The position numbers and the translations under genes are program-made. This document shows, one piece after another, positions 18,723 through 27,967 of a stretch of DNA of 64,000 bases. Every line of letters starts with the position of its first letter. The first letter of the stretch is position 1. Origin of the DNA: Streptomyces sp. Root1304 (GTDB taxonomy: Bacteria > Actinomycetota > Actinomycetes > Streptomycetales > Streptomycetaceae); the NCBI RefSeq assembly GCF_001426405.1, contig NZ_LMEP01000001.1, positions 683,241-747,240 on the forward strand, in the 5' to 3' direction. The notes under the pieces are model-generated. The model saw only the letters and a list, made by a program, of their open reading frames with translations, was not told the DNA's origin and made no database searches.

Positions 18723-20068
18723 CCGGGGCGAACGACGACGCGGACGACGTCGCACGCGCCCCCTGGATACCGGGGCCGCGCCGGGCGGCCGACGACCACG
18801 CGGACCTGACGGCGGAGACGGCGTACGGGGACGGGGACACGGACACGGACGGGCGCGCCGACAGGGACGCGGACGGGCACGAGCTCGCGGACGGTCACAG
18901 GGACGCGAACGGCGTCGGCCCTCCGCCGGAACCGCAGCCGGAACCGGAACCGGAACCCGACGTGCCCGTCCTCAGCCACGGAGTGCTCAAGTCCCTGCTC
19001 GGGGCCTGGGCGCTTTCGGCGTGTTCGGCCGGGGAGACCCGGGCCGTCGAGGACCACCTCACCGCCTGCGCGCCCTGCGCCGACGAGGCCCTGCGGCTCC
19101 GCGACGCCGTGTCGCTGCTCCACGAGGACCGCGACCTGGACCTCGACCCGCTGCTGCGCTCCCGGGTCCTGGAGAACTGCCTGGGCCGCCGCCCGGCCCG
19201 CATCCCCGTCCCCGACTGGGTCACCCCGTACGACGCCGAGACCGCGCGGCTCGACGCGCTGCTGCGGGACATCGGCGAGTCCGAGTGGCACGCCCCGGTC
19301 CGGCTCAAGTGGTACGAGCAGGACCGCGTCGTGCGCCGCAAGGCGACCGTCGCCGGGGTCATCGGCCACCTCCTCGCCGTCGACGGACTGGTCGCGGCGT
19401 CGCTCGGACTCGACGACCCGCTGGGCGCCGGCACGCCCGAGCTGTCGCCGACGGAGCGCACCGAGGAGTTCTGGTCGGGTCTGGAGCGCCCCGCGAACCG
19501 GTCCCTGCGGGGTCCGTGGCGGGAGCAGAGCCACGCCCTGATCCGCACGGTCTCGTTCGCGGGCCGCGGCGTGGCGGATCTGACGGTCACCTACAAGGAC
19601 TTCGCGCTGCCGCTGCGCGACTCGCTCCTGGAGCGGGCCTTCGAGTGCTGGGTGCACGCCGACGACATCGCGAACGCGGTGGCCTACCCGTACGCCCCGC
19701 CCAGCGGCGCGCATCTGCACGGCATGATCGACCTGGCGGCGCGGCTGCTCCCGGCGGCCCTGGCCGGGCGCCGTCGCACCGGCCTCGCGTCCCCGGCCCG
19801 GCAGCTCGTCGCGGCGGGCGCGCCGGGCCGCTCGCTCCACCTGGAGGTGGAGGGCGCGGGCGGCGGCCACTGGTACATCGCGCTGGACTCCCCGGCGGCG
19901 GTCGGTTCACCGGAACGGGCGGTGGCGCAGGTGGCGATGGACGGGGTGGAGTTCTGCCAGCTGGTGGCGGGCCACATCTCGCCGGAGGAGGCGGCGGCGG
20001 GCCAGGACGGCGACCGCGAGGCGATCAGGGACGTCCTGTTCGCGGCGGCCTCCCTGAGCCGGCTGTAG
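18719..20068 (+). CDS. Zinc-finger / maleylpyruvate-isomerase-like fusion, probable anti-sigma factor
   Basis: 449 residues from a GTG that overlaps the sigma-factor stop. Residues 1-80 are acidic low complexity. Residues about 85-130 form an anti-sigma zinc-finger segment with H113-x3-C117-x2-C120. From about 175 onward it resembles mycothiol-dependent maleylpyruvate isomerase N-terminal proteins (DinB-like fold): WYEQDRVVRRKATVAGVIGHLLAVDGLVA, later ERAFECWVHADDIANAV with His/Asp metal-ligand candidates. No membrane segment is visible, so it would act in the cytosol. Inference: the second domain senses a ligand or thiol state and controls sigma release. Confidence 0.8.
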   Translation: MTGANDDADDVARAPWIPGPRRAADDHADLTAETAYGDGDTDTDGRADRDADGHELADGHRDANGVGPPPEPQPEPEPEPDVPVLSHGVLKSLLGAWALSACSAGETRAVEDHLTACAPCADEALRLRDAVSLLHEDRDLDLDPLLRSRVLENCLGRRPARIPVPDWVTPYDAETARLDALLRDIGESEWHAPVRLKWYEQDRVVRRKATVAGVIGHLLAVDGLVAASLGLDDPLGAGTPELSPTERTEEFWSGLERPANRSLRGPWREQSHALIRTVSFAGRGVADLTVTYKDFALPLRDSLLERAFECWVHADDIANAVAYPYAPPSGAHLHGMIDLAARLLPAALAGRRRTGLASPARQLVAAGAPGRSLHLEVEGAGGGHWYIALDSPAAVGSPERAVAQVAMDGVEFCQLVAGHISPEEAAAGQDGDREAIRDVLFAAASLSRL

Positions 20069-20111
20069 ACGGCCGGTCGGCCCAGGGGTCCTGAGGGGTG
20101 GTACGGCTCCG

Positions 20112-20963
20112 CTACGCGAAGACGACGGTGCGGCGGCCGTTCAGGAGGATGCGGCGCTCCGCGTGCCACTTCACCGCGCGGGCCAGCGCCTGGCACTCCA
20201 CGTCCCGGCCGATCGCGACCAGCTGGTCCGGGGTGACCTCGTGGCCGACGCGCTCGACCTCCTGCTCGATGATCGGGCCCTCGTCGAGGTCGGCCGTCAC
20301 GTAGTGGGCGGTCGCGCCGATCAGCTTCACCCCGCGCGCGTGCGCCTGGTGGTAGGGCTTGGCGCCCTTGAAGCTCGGGAGGAAGGAGTGGTGGATGTTG
20401 ATGATCCGGCCGGAGAGCTGCTTGCAGAGGTCGTCGGAGAGGACCTGCATGTAGCGGGCGAGGACGACCAGTTCGACGTTCTGCTCGCGGACGAGGTCGA
20501 GCAGCTCGGCCTCCGCCTCGGCCTTGGTGTCCTTGGTGACGGGGATGTGCCGGAAGGGCAGCCCGTACGAGCCGACGAGTGCCTCGAAGTCGGTGTGGTT
20601 GGAGACGACGGCGACGATCTCCACCGGCAGCGCGCCGATCCGGGAGCGGAACAGCAGGTCGTTCAGGCAGTGGCCGAACTTCGACACCATGAGGACGACG
20701 CGCATGCGCTCGTCGGCGCGGTTGATCTGCCAGTCCATCGCGAAGGAGTCGCCGACGGCGGCGAAGCTGGCCCGCAGCTTGTCGACGTTCACGGGGGCCT
20801 CGGCCGAGAAGTGGACCCTCATGAAGAAGAGTCCGGTGTCGCGGTCTCCGAACTGCTGGCTGTCCTCGATGTTGCACCCGGTGATGAAGAGGTAGCTCGA
20901 CACTGCGTGCACGATGCCCTGCTTGTCGGGGCACGAGAGGGTGAGGACGTACTGGTCGGTCAT
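20112..20963 (-). CDS. purU: Formyltetrahydrofolate deformylase
   Basis: A 283-residue enzyme that hydrolyses 10-formyl-THF to formate and THF, feeding formate to purine synthesis and balancing one-carbon pools. Residues 1-80 form an ACT domain; the rest is the formyltransferase fold. Catalytic residues are N189 and H191 in INIHHSFLPSF and D227 in ADLDEGPII. The frame extends upstream to 21002, but MTDQYV at 20963, preceded by GACGGG, matches the family's usual N-terminus. Confidence 0.93.
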   Translation of the reverse strand: MTDQYVLTLSCPDKQGIVHAVSSYLFITGCNIEDSQQFGDRDTGLFFMRVHFSAEAPVNVDKLRASFAAVGDSFAMDWQINRADERMRVVLMVSKFGHCLNDLLFRSRIGALPVEIVAVVSNHTDFEALVGSYGLPFRHIPVTKDTKAEAEAELLDLVREQNVELVVLARYMQVLSDDLCKQLSGRIINIHHSFLPSFKGAKPYHQAHARGVKLIGATAHYVTADLDEGPIIEQEVERVGHEVTPDQLVAIGRDVECQALARAVKWHAERRILLNGRRTVVFA

Positions 20964-21070
20964 CCCGTCAGCCTGCCACACCCGGGCCTTCCGGCGGCCC
21001 ACCGTCCGCCAGACGGAACGGGTTCACGGACGCCCGGAGGGGGGCGACGCGCGAACGGCTCACCGACGGT

Positions 21071-21574
21071 TCAGGCCCCGGTCATGATCTGCAGCACGTC
21101 CAGCGAGCGCGGAGGCGTGTCGGGGTCCTCGCCGTCCGCCCGCGCCAGGTGGACGTGGGCCTCGCGGGCGGCCCGTACGGCCTCGGGCCAGCCGGGGTGC
21201 TGGAGGTAGGCGGAGACGGGGGCGTCCGGGCCCACCTGGTGCATGATCCGGAGCACCCGGAGGACGGCGACGTCGACGAGGGCGGCCTCGGCGGTGTCGC
21301 GGAAGATCGAGCCCACGTACTTCTCGGCGGACCAGTTGTCGAGCCAGGTGTCCTCGACCAGGCGGTATACGGCGTCGGTGACGTCGCCGTACCCGTCCAG
21401 GCCGGCCAGCCAGGTCGTCTCGTGGAACCCGGGGTCGGAGAGCATGTGCAGCGCCGAGCGCACGTTGCTGCGCCAGCGCCACCACGGCATGTCGTTGAGC
21501 GGCATGCCGCCCATGGTGGAGGAGCGACGGCCACGACGGGAAGAGTTCACCGAACCGGAGACTGGACTGGACAC
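21071..21574 (-). CDS. SCO4402-like conserved protein
   Basis: Up to 167 residues from GTG 21574; starts at 21514 (MGGMPLNDM) or 21505 are equally possible because no site has a clear ribosome-binding sequence. The conserved part begins MPWWRWRSNVRSALHMLSDP and continues WLAGLDGYGDVTDAVYRLVEDTWLDNWSAEKYVG. It is a soluble, all-helical-looking protein. I recognise it as the streptomycete family named after SCO4402, of unknown role. It lies upstream of purU on the same strand with a gap of about 100 bp. Confidence 0.7.
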   Translation of the reverse strand: MSSPVSGSVNSSRRGRRSSTMGGMPLNDMPWWRWRSNVRSALHMLSDPGFHETTWLAGLDGYGDVTDAVYRLVEDTWLDNWSAEKYVGSIFRDTAEAALVDVAVLRVLRIMHQVGPDAPVSAYLQHPGWPEAVRAAREAHVHLARADGEDPDTPPRSLDVLQIMTGA

Positions 21575-21700
21575 GTTTCGATCGTACGTTCCCCTGTCCG
21601 GTAACCGGAGTCGCCCCCTCGCAGCCCCCGTAATTCACCTTCACGTCACCCACCGTTGAACCGTGCTCACTCCCGCGTTACCCATGAGGCGGAAATGTGC

Positions 21701-22984
21701 ATGCCCATGACCGGTAGGCGACTGACCTCACTCCTCGCGTACGTCACGACCGCGGCGGCCGGAGCCTCGATGCTCACCGGGTGTGGCGTGCTCCCTGGGG
21801 CCACGGGGGGCTCCAGGGAGCCCGTCACGGTGATGACCTGGGCCCCCGACCAGACCCGCGCGACCAACATGCCCGGAATGCCCGCCATGGCGCAGGCCTT
21901 CGCCCGCTGGGTCAACTCCCAGGGCGGGATCGACGGCCACGAACTGCGCGTCCTCACCTGCAACGAGCACAACACCCCCTCCGGCGCCGCCGCCTGCGCC
22001 CGCCGGGCCGTCCACGAGAACGCGGTCGCGGTCGTCGGCTCGTACAGCCAGAACGGCCGCGCCTTCATGGCCCCGCTCGAAGCCGCGGAGATCCCGTACA
22101 TCGGCGGCTACGGCATCACGGAGGACGAGTTCACGAGCCCGCTCTCGTACCCCGTCAACGGCGGGCAGGCCTCGCTCATCGCCGGGCACGGCATGCAGCT
22201 CGCCGCGACCTGCCGGACGGTCTCGCTCGTCCGGCCCGACACCCTCGCCGGGGACAAACTGCCTGAACTGCTCAACTCGGGCCTCCGCAAGGCGAGCCAC
22301 CGCAGCGCCGTCGACATCCCGGCCGTCGAGGACGCCGCCGAGTACAGCACGCAGGCGGGCCGGGCCCGCGAGAAGGCCGGCGACCGGGAGGGCTGCGTCA
22401 CCGCCGTGCTCGGCGAGCGCACCCAGACCTTCTTCGACTCCTTCCGCCGCCTCCCCGAGGAGGAGGAAGCCAAGGGCTCCGACGGCAAGCGGGACGCCGT
22501 ACGGATCTCCTCGGTGCTCGGCAGCGTCGGCCAGCCCGTGATCGACCGCACGGGAGGCGCGCACAGCCCCTTCGAGGGCGCCTACGTCACCGGCTGGTAC
22601 CCGGAGGCCGACGACAAGAGCTGGGCGCCGATGCGGAAGGTCATCCAGGAGCACGCGTTCGCCGACAACCGGGTGGACCCGGCCGACGCGGGCGTGCAGA
22701 CCACCTGGATCGCGTACACGGTCCTCAAGGAGGTCGTCGAGTCCCTCGGCAGCGACCGGATCAGCGCCGCGCAGATCACCCACGCCCTCGACCGGGGCGA
22801 GCGGATCGACACCGGCGGCCTGACCCCCAGCCTGCGCTGGAAGTACGAGGACCTGCTCGGCGCCCCCGGCTTCCCCCGGATCGTCAACCACCAGGTGACC
22901 TTCCAGGTGGTCCGCAAGGGCCGGCTGGTGGCGCAGAAGCCCGGCTTCGTCGACGTCGGCGCGACGGTGCTCAGCGCGCCCTGA
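21701..22984 (+). CDS. ABC-type solute-binding lipoprotein (amino-acid/urea type)
   Basis: A 427-residue protein with a lipoprotein signal; the lipobox LTGC puts the lipidated cysteine at residue 28. The body is a periplasmic-binding-protein type 1 fold, with MTWAPDQTRATNMPGMPAMAQAFARWVNSQGGIDGHELRV as in branched-chain amino-acid-binding LivJ-like proteins. The ATG at 21701 follows GAGGCGG at good spacing; the frame is open upstream to 21656. No permease or ATPase gene is next to it, so it may be an orphan receptor or use a distant transporter. Confidence 0.85.
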   Translation: MPMTGRRLTSLLAYVTTAAAGASMLTGCGVLPGATGGSREPVTVMTWAPDQTRATNMPGMPAMAQAFARWVNSQGGIDGHELRVLTCNEHNTPSGAAACARRAVHENAVAVVGSYSQNGRAFMAPLEAAEIPYIGGYGITEDEFTSPLSYPVNGGQASLIAGHGMQLAATCRTVSLVRPDTLAGDKLPELLNSGLRKASHRSAVDIPAVEDAAEYSTQAGRAREKAGDREGCVTAVLGERTQTFFDSFRRLPEEEEAKGSDGKRDAVRISSVLGSVGQPVIDRTGGAHSPFEGAYVTGWYPEADDKSWAPMRKVIQEHAFADNRVDPADAGVQTTWIAYTVLKEVVESLGSDRISAAQITHALDRGERIDTGGLTPSLRWKYEDLLGAPGFPRIVNHQVTFQVVRKGRLVAQKPGFVDVGATVLSAP

Positions 22985-23000
22985 GCACCGCCCCCAGGGG

Positions 23001-24446
23001 CTACAGCTGGGTGTACGTCCGCTTCTCCAGGCCGTACTTCGCGGCGGTCGGGTTCCACAGCCCGGCCGCCTGCTTCTTCGCCGCGGTGGCCTCGCCGCTC
23101 TTCTGCGTCGCCGCGACCGTCTGGTTCGTCGACCGGGCCTTGCCGCCCTTGCAGGCCTTCTTGGCCTTCATCTGGTCGGCCCAGGCCGCGTAGTGGTCGT
23201 CGGCGGAGGCCGAGGCCTGCCAGGCCTTGGTGAGGGCGGCGGTCAGCGCCGGGCTGTTCGGGATCTTGTCGACTCCGAGCGTCTGGAGCCGGGTCACCAG
23301 GCCCCGCCGCTGCTCGGCGGCGCCGCGCAGGTCGCCGGCCGCCTTGTCGAGGTTCTTGCACTGCTTGATGAGCTCCACCGAGCTGATCACCGTGTCACGG
23401 CTGCTGCTGCTGTCGGCGAGCAGCTTGCTCAGCTCGCGCGCCTGCGGCTCGGCCGGGTCGGCGGGCTTCTCCGCGGGCGGCTGGGTGGAGGGCGCGGCGG
23501 AGCCGGTGGCCACGTTCTGGGTGCCCTTCTCGGGCGTCTTCTCGTCGTCGCCGCCGCTGAGGAGCGCACCGGCGCCGAGCCCGACGACCGCGCAGCCGAC
23601 GACCACGGCGGCGATCAGCGCGACGGGCGACTTGCGGCGCGGGGGTTCGGGCTCGCCTCCGTCGTCGTAGTACGCGTCCTGGTAGGCGTACTGCTGCGGG
23701 GGCGGCCCCTGGTGCTGCTGCTGGTGCTGCGGCGGCTGGTGCTGCTGGTACGGGGCGGGCGCGGGCGGCTGCTGGTACGCCTGCGTGCGCGGCGGCTGCG
23801 GGGCCTGGGGCGCCCGCGGGGCCTCCGTACGGAAGAGGTTGTCGAACTCGGCGGGGGGCTGCCGCTCGCCGGGAGCCTGCGGCGGTACGGGAGCGATGTA
23901 CTGGGTCGCGTCGGAGGCGCCGGCGGGCCCGGGGGCCTGCGCCTGGAGCGGTCCGGTGCCGAGGAACTGGGTCGAGGCGCCCCCGCCCTGCTGCGGCGGG
24001 ACCGGCGCTATGTGCTGGGTGGCCTGCATGTCACCGGCGGCCGGCGGCGGGTACCCGTACCCGGGCTGCTGCGGGGCCGACACCGGCGGCATCCCGCCCT
24101 GAAATCCGGGCATTCCGCCCGAAGCGGGCGGCATGCCGCCCGCGACCGGGGCGATGTGCTGGGTCGCCTGCATGTCACCGGCCCCCGGGCCCGGGTAGCC
24201 GTAACCGGGCTGCGGCGGGGCACCCTGCGGCGGCACCGGCGGCAGGTACTGCGTCGACTGCATGTCCGCGGCGCCGCCCGGGGTCGCCTCCGGAGGCAGC
24301 GGCTGCGCGGGCGGCAGCGGCTGCCCGCCCGGCCGGCCGGCGGCGGGACCCCAGGCACCGTCCCACGGCTGCGCTCCCCCGCGGGCGTCGTGCGCCGGGG
24401 GCACCGCCGGGTACTGCTGCTCCGGACCCTGTCCGTTCTGCGTCAC
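23001..24446 (-). CDS. Proline-rich single-pass membrane protein with TQ repeats
   Basis: A 481-residue protein. Residues 1-270 are Pro/Gln/Gly-rich and hold five copies of a short motif of the form D-(M/A)-(Q)-x-TQ-(Y/H)-(I/L)-(A/P)-PV. A single membrane helix follows a basic stretch (RRKSPVALIAAVVVGCAVVGLGAGALL near 275-300). The C-terminal 180 residues are extracytoplasmic, Ala/Lys-rich and probably helical, with two cysteines. The topology resembles streptomycete membrane proteins carrying long cytoplasmic disordered tails. Function unknown. It is convergent with the binding-protein gene. Confidence 0.75.
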   Translation of the reverse strand: MTQNGQGPEQQYPAVPPAHDARGGAQPWDGAWGPAAGRPGGQPLPPAQPLPPEATPGGAADMQSTQYLPPVPPQGAPPQPGYGYPGPGAGDMQATQHIAPVAGGMPPASGGMPGFQGGMPPVSAPQQPGYGYPPPAAGDMQATQHIAPVPPQQGGGASTQFLGTGPLQAQAPGPAGASDATQYIAPVPPQAPGERQPPAEFDNLFRTEAPRAPQAPQPPRTQAYQQPPAPAPYQQHQPPQHQQQHQGPPPQQYAYQDAYYDDGGEPEPPRRKSPVALIAAVVVGCAVVGLGAGALLSGGDDEKTPEKGTQNVATGSAAPSTQPPAEKPADPAEPQARELSKLLADSSSSRDTVISSVELIKQCKNLDKAAGDLRGAAEQRRGLVTRLQTLGVDKIPNSPALTAALTKAWQASASADDHYAAWADQMKAKKACKGGKARSTNQTVAATQKSGEATAAKKQAAGLWNPTAAKYGLEKRTYTQL

Positions 24447-24569
24447 CGGGACTCCTACTGATGGACCTACGGAATCGTCGGCTCACGCTACCGGGTGCGC
24501 GCCGGGCTCCGCACACACGTGTGAGCCCGGTTACACAACCTTCCTTCACCACCCCTGCCCCACCAGCGG

Positions 24570-25952
24570 CTACGCGGCGTACAGCTCCATCCGCGCCCCG
24601 AACTCCCGTACCACCGACTCCCCCGCGTACGGCTCCAGGCGGTCCCTCAGGTCCTCCAGGTACTCCGCGCCCCGCGACGACCGCAGCGTGCCCAGGAGTT
24701 CGAGCGCCCGCGTCCCCGTCCGGCAGGCCTGCTCGACCTCCCGCTGCTGCACCTGCGCCGACGCGAGCAGCGCCAGACCGATCGCCCGCCGCCGCGCCCG
24801 CGTCTCCGGATGGCCCTCCACCGACTCCGCCGCCGCCCGCGCCGCCGCCTCCGGCTGCCCCAGGTCCCGGTAGCAGTGCGCCAGTTCGTCCGACAGGTAC
24901 GCCCCGTCGAAGTGCGCGATCCACGACGGGTCGTCGCCCGCCGCCGGATCGGCCCGCTCCAGCGCCCGCGCGGCCCGCCCCGCGGCCTCCTCGAAGGCAC
25001 GGACGTCCCCGAGCAGCGCGTGCCCGCGCGCCTCGGCCGCGAAGAACATCGCCTCCGCCCTCGGCGGCACCTTCCCCCGCGCCCCCTCCTGCGCGGCCCG
25101 CGCCAGCTGGGCGATCTCCCGGGGGTTCCCGAGCTGTGCGGCGAGGTGGCTCATCGAGGCGGCCAGCACGTACCCGCCGTAGCCCCGGTCGCCCGCCGCC
25201 TGCGCGAGCCGCAGCGCCTGGATGTAGTACCGCTGCGCGAGCCCCGGTTCACCGGTGTCCACCGCCATGTACCCGGCGAGTTCGGTGAGCCGGGCGACCG
25301 CCGCGAACAACTGCCGCCCGACCGCCTCCCGGTACGAGCCCGACAGCATCCCCGACACCACGCTGTTGAGGTAGTGGACGACCACCGGCCGCACGTGCCC
25401 GCTGCCGAACCGACGGTCGAGGTCGACGAGCGCGCCCGTCATCTCCCGTACGGCCGCCACGTCCGCGACCCCGACGCGCGTCCCCGCCATCCTGGCCACG
25501 TGCGTGTCGGGCCCCGTGATCAGCCAGTCCCTGCTGGGCTCGACCAGTGCGGAGGCCGCCACCGTCGAGCCGGCCAGGAAGTCCCGCCGCCCCACGTCGC
25601 TGCGCCACAGCTCGCAGACCTGCTCGATCGCCCCGGGCACGGTCGGCGCGAACTGGAGGCCGACCCCGGCGGCGAGGTTCCGCCCGTTGGCCATGCCGAC
25701 CTCGTCGATCGTGACCGTGCGGCCCAGCTTGCGGCCCAGCGCCTCGGCGATGACGCCGGGCGCCCGGCCGCGCGGCTGCTGCCCGCGCAGCCAGCGCGCC
25801 ACGGACGTCTTGTCGTACCGCAGGTCGAGGCCGCGCTCCGAGCCGACCATGTTGACCCTGCGGGCGAGACCGGCGTTGGAGCAGCCCGCCTCCTGAATGA
25901 GCGCCTGGAGCCGTTCGTTGAGCTGACGCGGAACGAGTGGCCTGGCTGCCAT
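24570..25952 (-). CDS. XRE/TPR-type transcriptional regulator (NsdA-like group)
   Basis: A 460-residue protein. Residues 1-70 form a helix-turn-helix (LNERLQALIQEAGCSNAGLARRVN, then SVARWLRGQQPRGRAP). The rest is a series of tetratricopeptide-like helices with many Ala/Arg pairs. The architecture recalls the NsdA-like regulators that affect development and antibiotic production in Streptomyces, but orthology is not claimed. ATG 25952 is preceded by CAGGGGGT; the frame extends upstream to 25997 through a palindromic region. It is divergent from the primase-polymerase-like gene. Confidence 0.8.
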   Translation of the reverse strand: MAARPLVPRQLNERLQALIQEAGCSNAGLARRVNMVGSERGLDLRYDKTSVARWLRGQQPRGRAPGVIAEALGRKLGRTVTIDEVGMANGRNLAAGVGLQFAPTVPGAIEQVCELWRSDVGRRDFLAGSTVAASALVEPSRDWLITGPDTHVARMAGTRVGVADVAAVREMTGALVDLDRRFGSGHVRPVVVHYLNSVVSGMLSGSYREAVGRQLFAAVARLTELAGYMAVDTGEPGLAQRYYIQALRLAQAAGDRGYGGYVLAASMSHLAAQLGNPREIAQLARAAQEGARGKVPPRAEAMFFAAEARGHALLGDVRAFEEAAGRAARALERADPAAGDDPSWIAHFDGAYLSDELAHCYRDLGQPEAAARAAAESVEGHPETRARRRAIGLALLASAQVQQREVEQACRTGTRALELLGTLRSSRGAEYLEDLRDRLEPYAGESVVREFGARMELYAA

Positions 25953-25974
25953 GAGTACCCCCTGAGGCCGTGCG

Positions 25975-25997
25975 GTGATCACGAGAGAAGTGATCAC
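25975..25997. promoter_or_regulatory. Tandem GTGATCAC palindromes
   Basis: Two copies of the 8-bp perfect palindrome GTGATCAC (25975-25982 and 25990-25997), 15 bp centre to centre, lie 23-45 bp upstream of the TPR regulator start. This looks like a composite operator, perhaps autoregulatory. Confidence 0.5.
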
Positions 25998-26228
25998 TGC
26001 CCGGTGGATATCCGGTCAATGCCGATGTGAACACGCGAAACCGGACACGTCGGCCGCGATCCCGCCGGTGCCCCCACCACTCCGTACCCACCCCCGCTCC
26101 CCGGCCCCCCGCGCGCCCCCGCCCGTGCTCCGATGCGCCCCGCATGCAGGATCGATGCCTCACACCACCGGACCCTCCGCCCGTAACCCCGGGTGACGCG
26201 GGAAGTTGTGTTCACCGTGGAAGAGACC

Positions 26229-26894
26229 ATGGGAGTCACGGAAGCCGCACAGATCCCCCAGCAGCGCGGCGAACAGCTGCTGGACAGTGCCGTGCGGTAC
26301 GCGGAAGAGCGGCACTGGGACGTGTTTCCCGGGACCTGGCTGGAAGCCGTCGAGGGCAGGGAGCGCTGCTCCTGCGGCGCGGACGCGTGCGCCCTGCCCG
26401 GCGCCCACGCCGTCCGGCCCGACTGGTCGACCCAGGCGACCGGCAGCGGGGTCGGGGCGCGGCGCATGTGGTCGAAGCAGCCGAAGGCCTCGATCCTGCT
26501 CCCGACGGGCCGCACCTTCGACGCGATCGAGGTGCCCGAGTCGGCCGGCTTCCTCGCGCTCGCCCGCATGGAGCGGATGGAGCTGACGCTCGGCCCGGTG
26601 ACCTGTACCCCGGACCGCCGCATGTACTTCTTCGTCCTGCCGGGCGCCGCGACCAAGGTCCCCGACCTCGTCCGCAAGCTGGGCTGGGTCCCGGCCGCCA
26701 TCGACCTCACCACGCGCGGCGAGGGCCACTACGTCGCCGCCCCGCCCACCCGCATCGGCGGCTGCGGCGCCGTGCAGTGGGCCCGCCGCCCCACCCCGGC
26801 GAACCGCTGGCTCCCCGACGCGGAGGAGCTGATCAGCGCCCTCGCGTACGCCTGCGGCCGGGAGGCGGCGGAGGCGCGCGGCCGCACCTCGTGA
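26229..26894 (+). CDS. Primase-polymerase-like (AEP N-terminal type) protein
   Basis: A 221-residue protein. Residues about 10-60 contain [23 protein letters not shown] and a Cys cluster ([20 protein letters not shown]) typical of the N-terminal region of bifunctional DNA primase/polymerase proteins. The central motif [17 protein letters not shown] and the C-terminal half resemble the gene at 33197. It is too short for a complete replicative primase and lacks a helicase part. ATG 26229 has GGAAGAG upstream; GTG 26217 is an alternative. It is divergent from the TPR regulator, an arrangement common in streptomycetes. Confidence 0.75.
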   Translation: MGVTEAAQIPQQRGEQLLDSAVRYAEERHWDVFPGTWLEAVEGRERCSCGADACALPGAHAVRPDWSTQATGSGVGARRMWSKQPKASILLPTGRTFDAIEVPESAGFLALARMERMELTLGPVTCTPDRRMYFFVLPGAATKVPDLVRKLGWVPAAIDLTTRGEGHYVAAPPTRIGGCGAVQWARRPTPANRWLPDAEELISALAYACGREAAEARGRTS

Positions 26895-26998
26895 CCCCCG
26901 GGCCCCCGGGATTCCGCAGGTCGCGGGCCTAGGGGCGCGGAGGCCCCGCCCTTAGGGTTGCCCCGTACACACGGGGACGACCGAAGGGTTGACGGAAC

Positions 26999-27967
26999 AT
27001 GCCTGACCAGGCATTTGACGGAGCGTACGAAAAGGCGGGCGCGGCACCGGGCGACGGTGCGGTGCCCGCCGTCCGCGTCGAGGGGCTGTGGAAGCGCTTC
27101 GGGCAGCAGATCGCGGTGAACGGGATCGATCTCGTCCTGCCCGCGGGCAAGTTCATCGGGCTCGTGGGGCCCAACGGCGCGGGCAAGACCACCACCCTCT
27201 CGATGATCACCGGTCTGCTCCGGCCCGACCACGGCCGCATCCTGGTCGCCGGGCACGACGTGTGGGCCGACCCGGAGTCGGTCGCCCAGGTCAAGGCCCG
27301 GATCGGCATCCTGCCGGAGGGCCTGCGGCTCTTCGAGCGCCTCTCCGGCCGTGAACTCCTCGCGTACAGCGGCCGGCTGCGGGGGCTGCCGGGCGCCGAG
27401 GTCGACAAGCGGGCCGCGCAGCTGCTCGACGTGCTCGACCTGACCGGTTCGCAGAACAAGCTGGTCGTCGACTACTCCACCGGCATGCGGAAGAAGATCG
27501 GGCTCGCGGCGGCGCTGCTGCACAACCCCGAGGTGCTCTTCCTCGACGAGCCCTTCGAGGGCGTCGACCCGGTCTCGGCGCAGACCATCCGGGGCGTCCT
27601 GGAGCGGTACACCTCCTCCGGCGCGACCGTCGTCTTCTCCAGCCACGTCATGGAACTGGTCGAGTCGCTCTGCGACTGGGTCGCCGTGATGGCGGCGGGC
27701 CAGATCCGGGCGCAGGGCCCGCTCGAAGCGGTACGGGGCTCGGCGCCGTCGCTCCAGGCGGCGTTCCTGGAACTGGTCGGCGCGAACGGCCGCGAGGCGG
27801 CCGGGGACTCGCTGGACTGGCTGGGCGGCGGGGGCGGCGCGGCCGGTGGGGCCGGTGCTTCGGGCGGGTCCGGTGCTTCCGGTGCGGCCGGTGCTTCGGG
27901 TGGGTCCGGTGCTTCCGGTGCGGCCGGTGCTTCGGGTGGGTCCGGTGCTTCCGGTGGGGCTCAGTGA
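26999..27967 (+). CDS. ABC transporter ATP-binding protein
   Basis: A 322-residue ABC ATPase. Walker A GPNGAGKT is at 57-64; the signature region reads DYSTGMRKK, and Walker B is [12 protein letters not shown]. The fold matches ATPases of ABC-2 exporters. From about residue 280 the protein ends in a Gly/Ala/Ser repeat tail encoded by a 36-bp tandem repeat. The stop overlaps the ATG of the permease (TGATG), so the two form one exporter. Confidence 0.9.
   Translation: MPDQAFDGAYEKAGAAPGDGAVPAVRVEGLWKRFGQQIAVNGIDLVLPAGKFIGLVGPNGAGKTTTLSMITGLLRPDHGRILVAGHDVWADPESVAQVKARIGILPEGLRLFERLSGRELLAYSGRLRGLPGAEVDKRAAQLLDVLDLTGSQNKLVVDYSTGMRKKIGLAAALLHNPEVLFLDEPFEGVDPVSAQTIRGVLERYTSSGATVVFSSHVMELVESLCDWVAVMAAGQIRAQGPLEAVRGSAPSLQAAFLELVGANGREAAGDSLDWLGGGGGAAGGAGASGGSGASGAAGASGGSGASGAAGASGGSGASGGAQ
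27854..27957 (+). repeat. 36-bp tandem repeat, about three copies, in frame
   Basis: Units start at 27854, 27890 and 27926 and are nearly identical, encoding [16 protein letters not shown] repeats at the C-terminus of the ABC ATPase. The array keeps frame and probably varies in copy number between strains. Confidence 0.85.
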
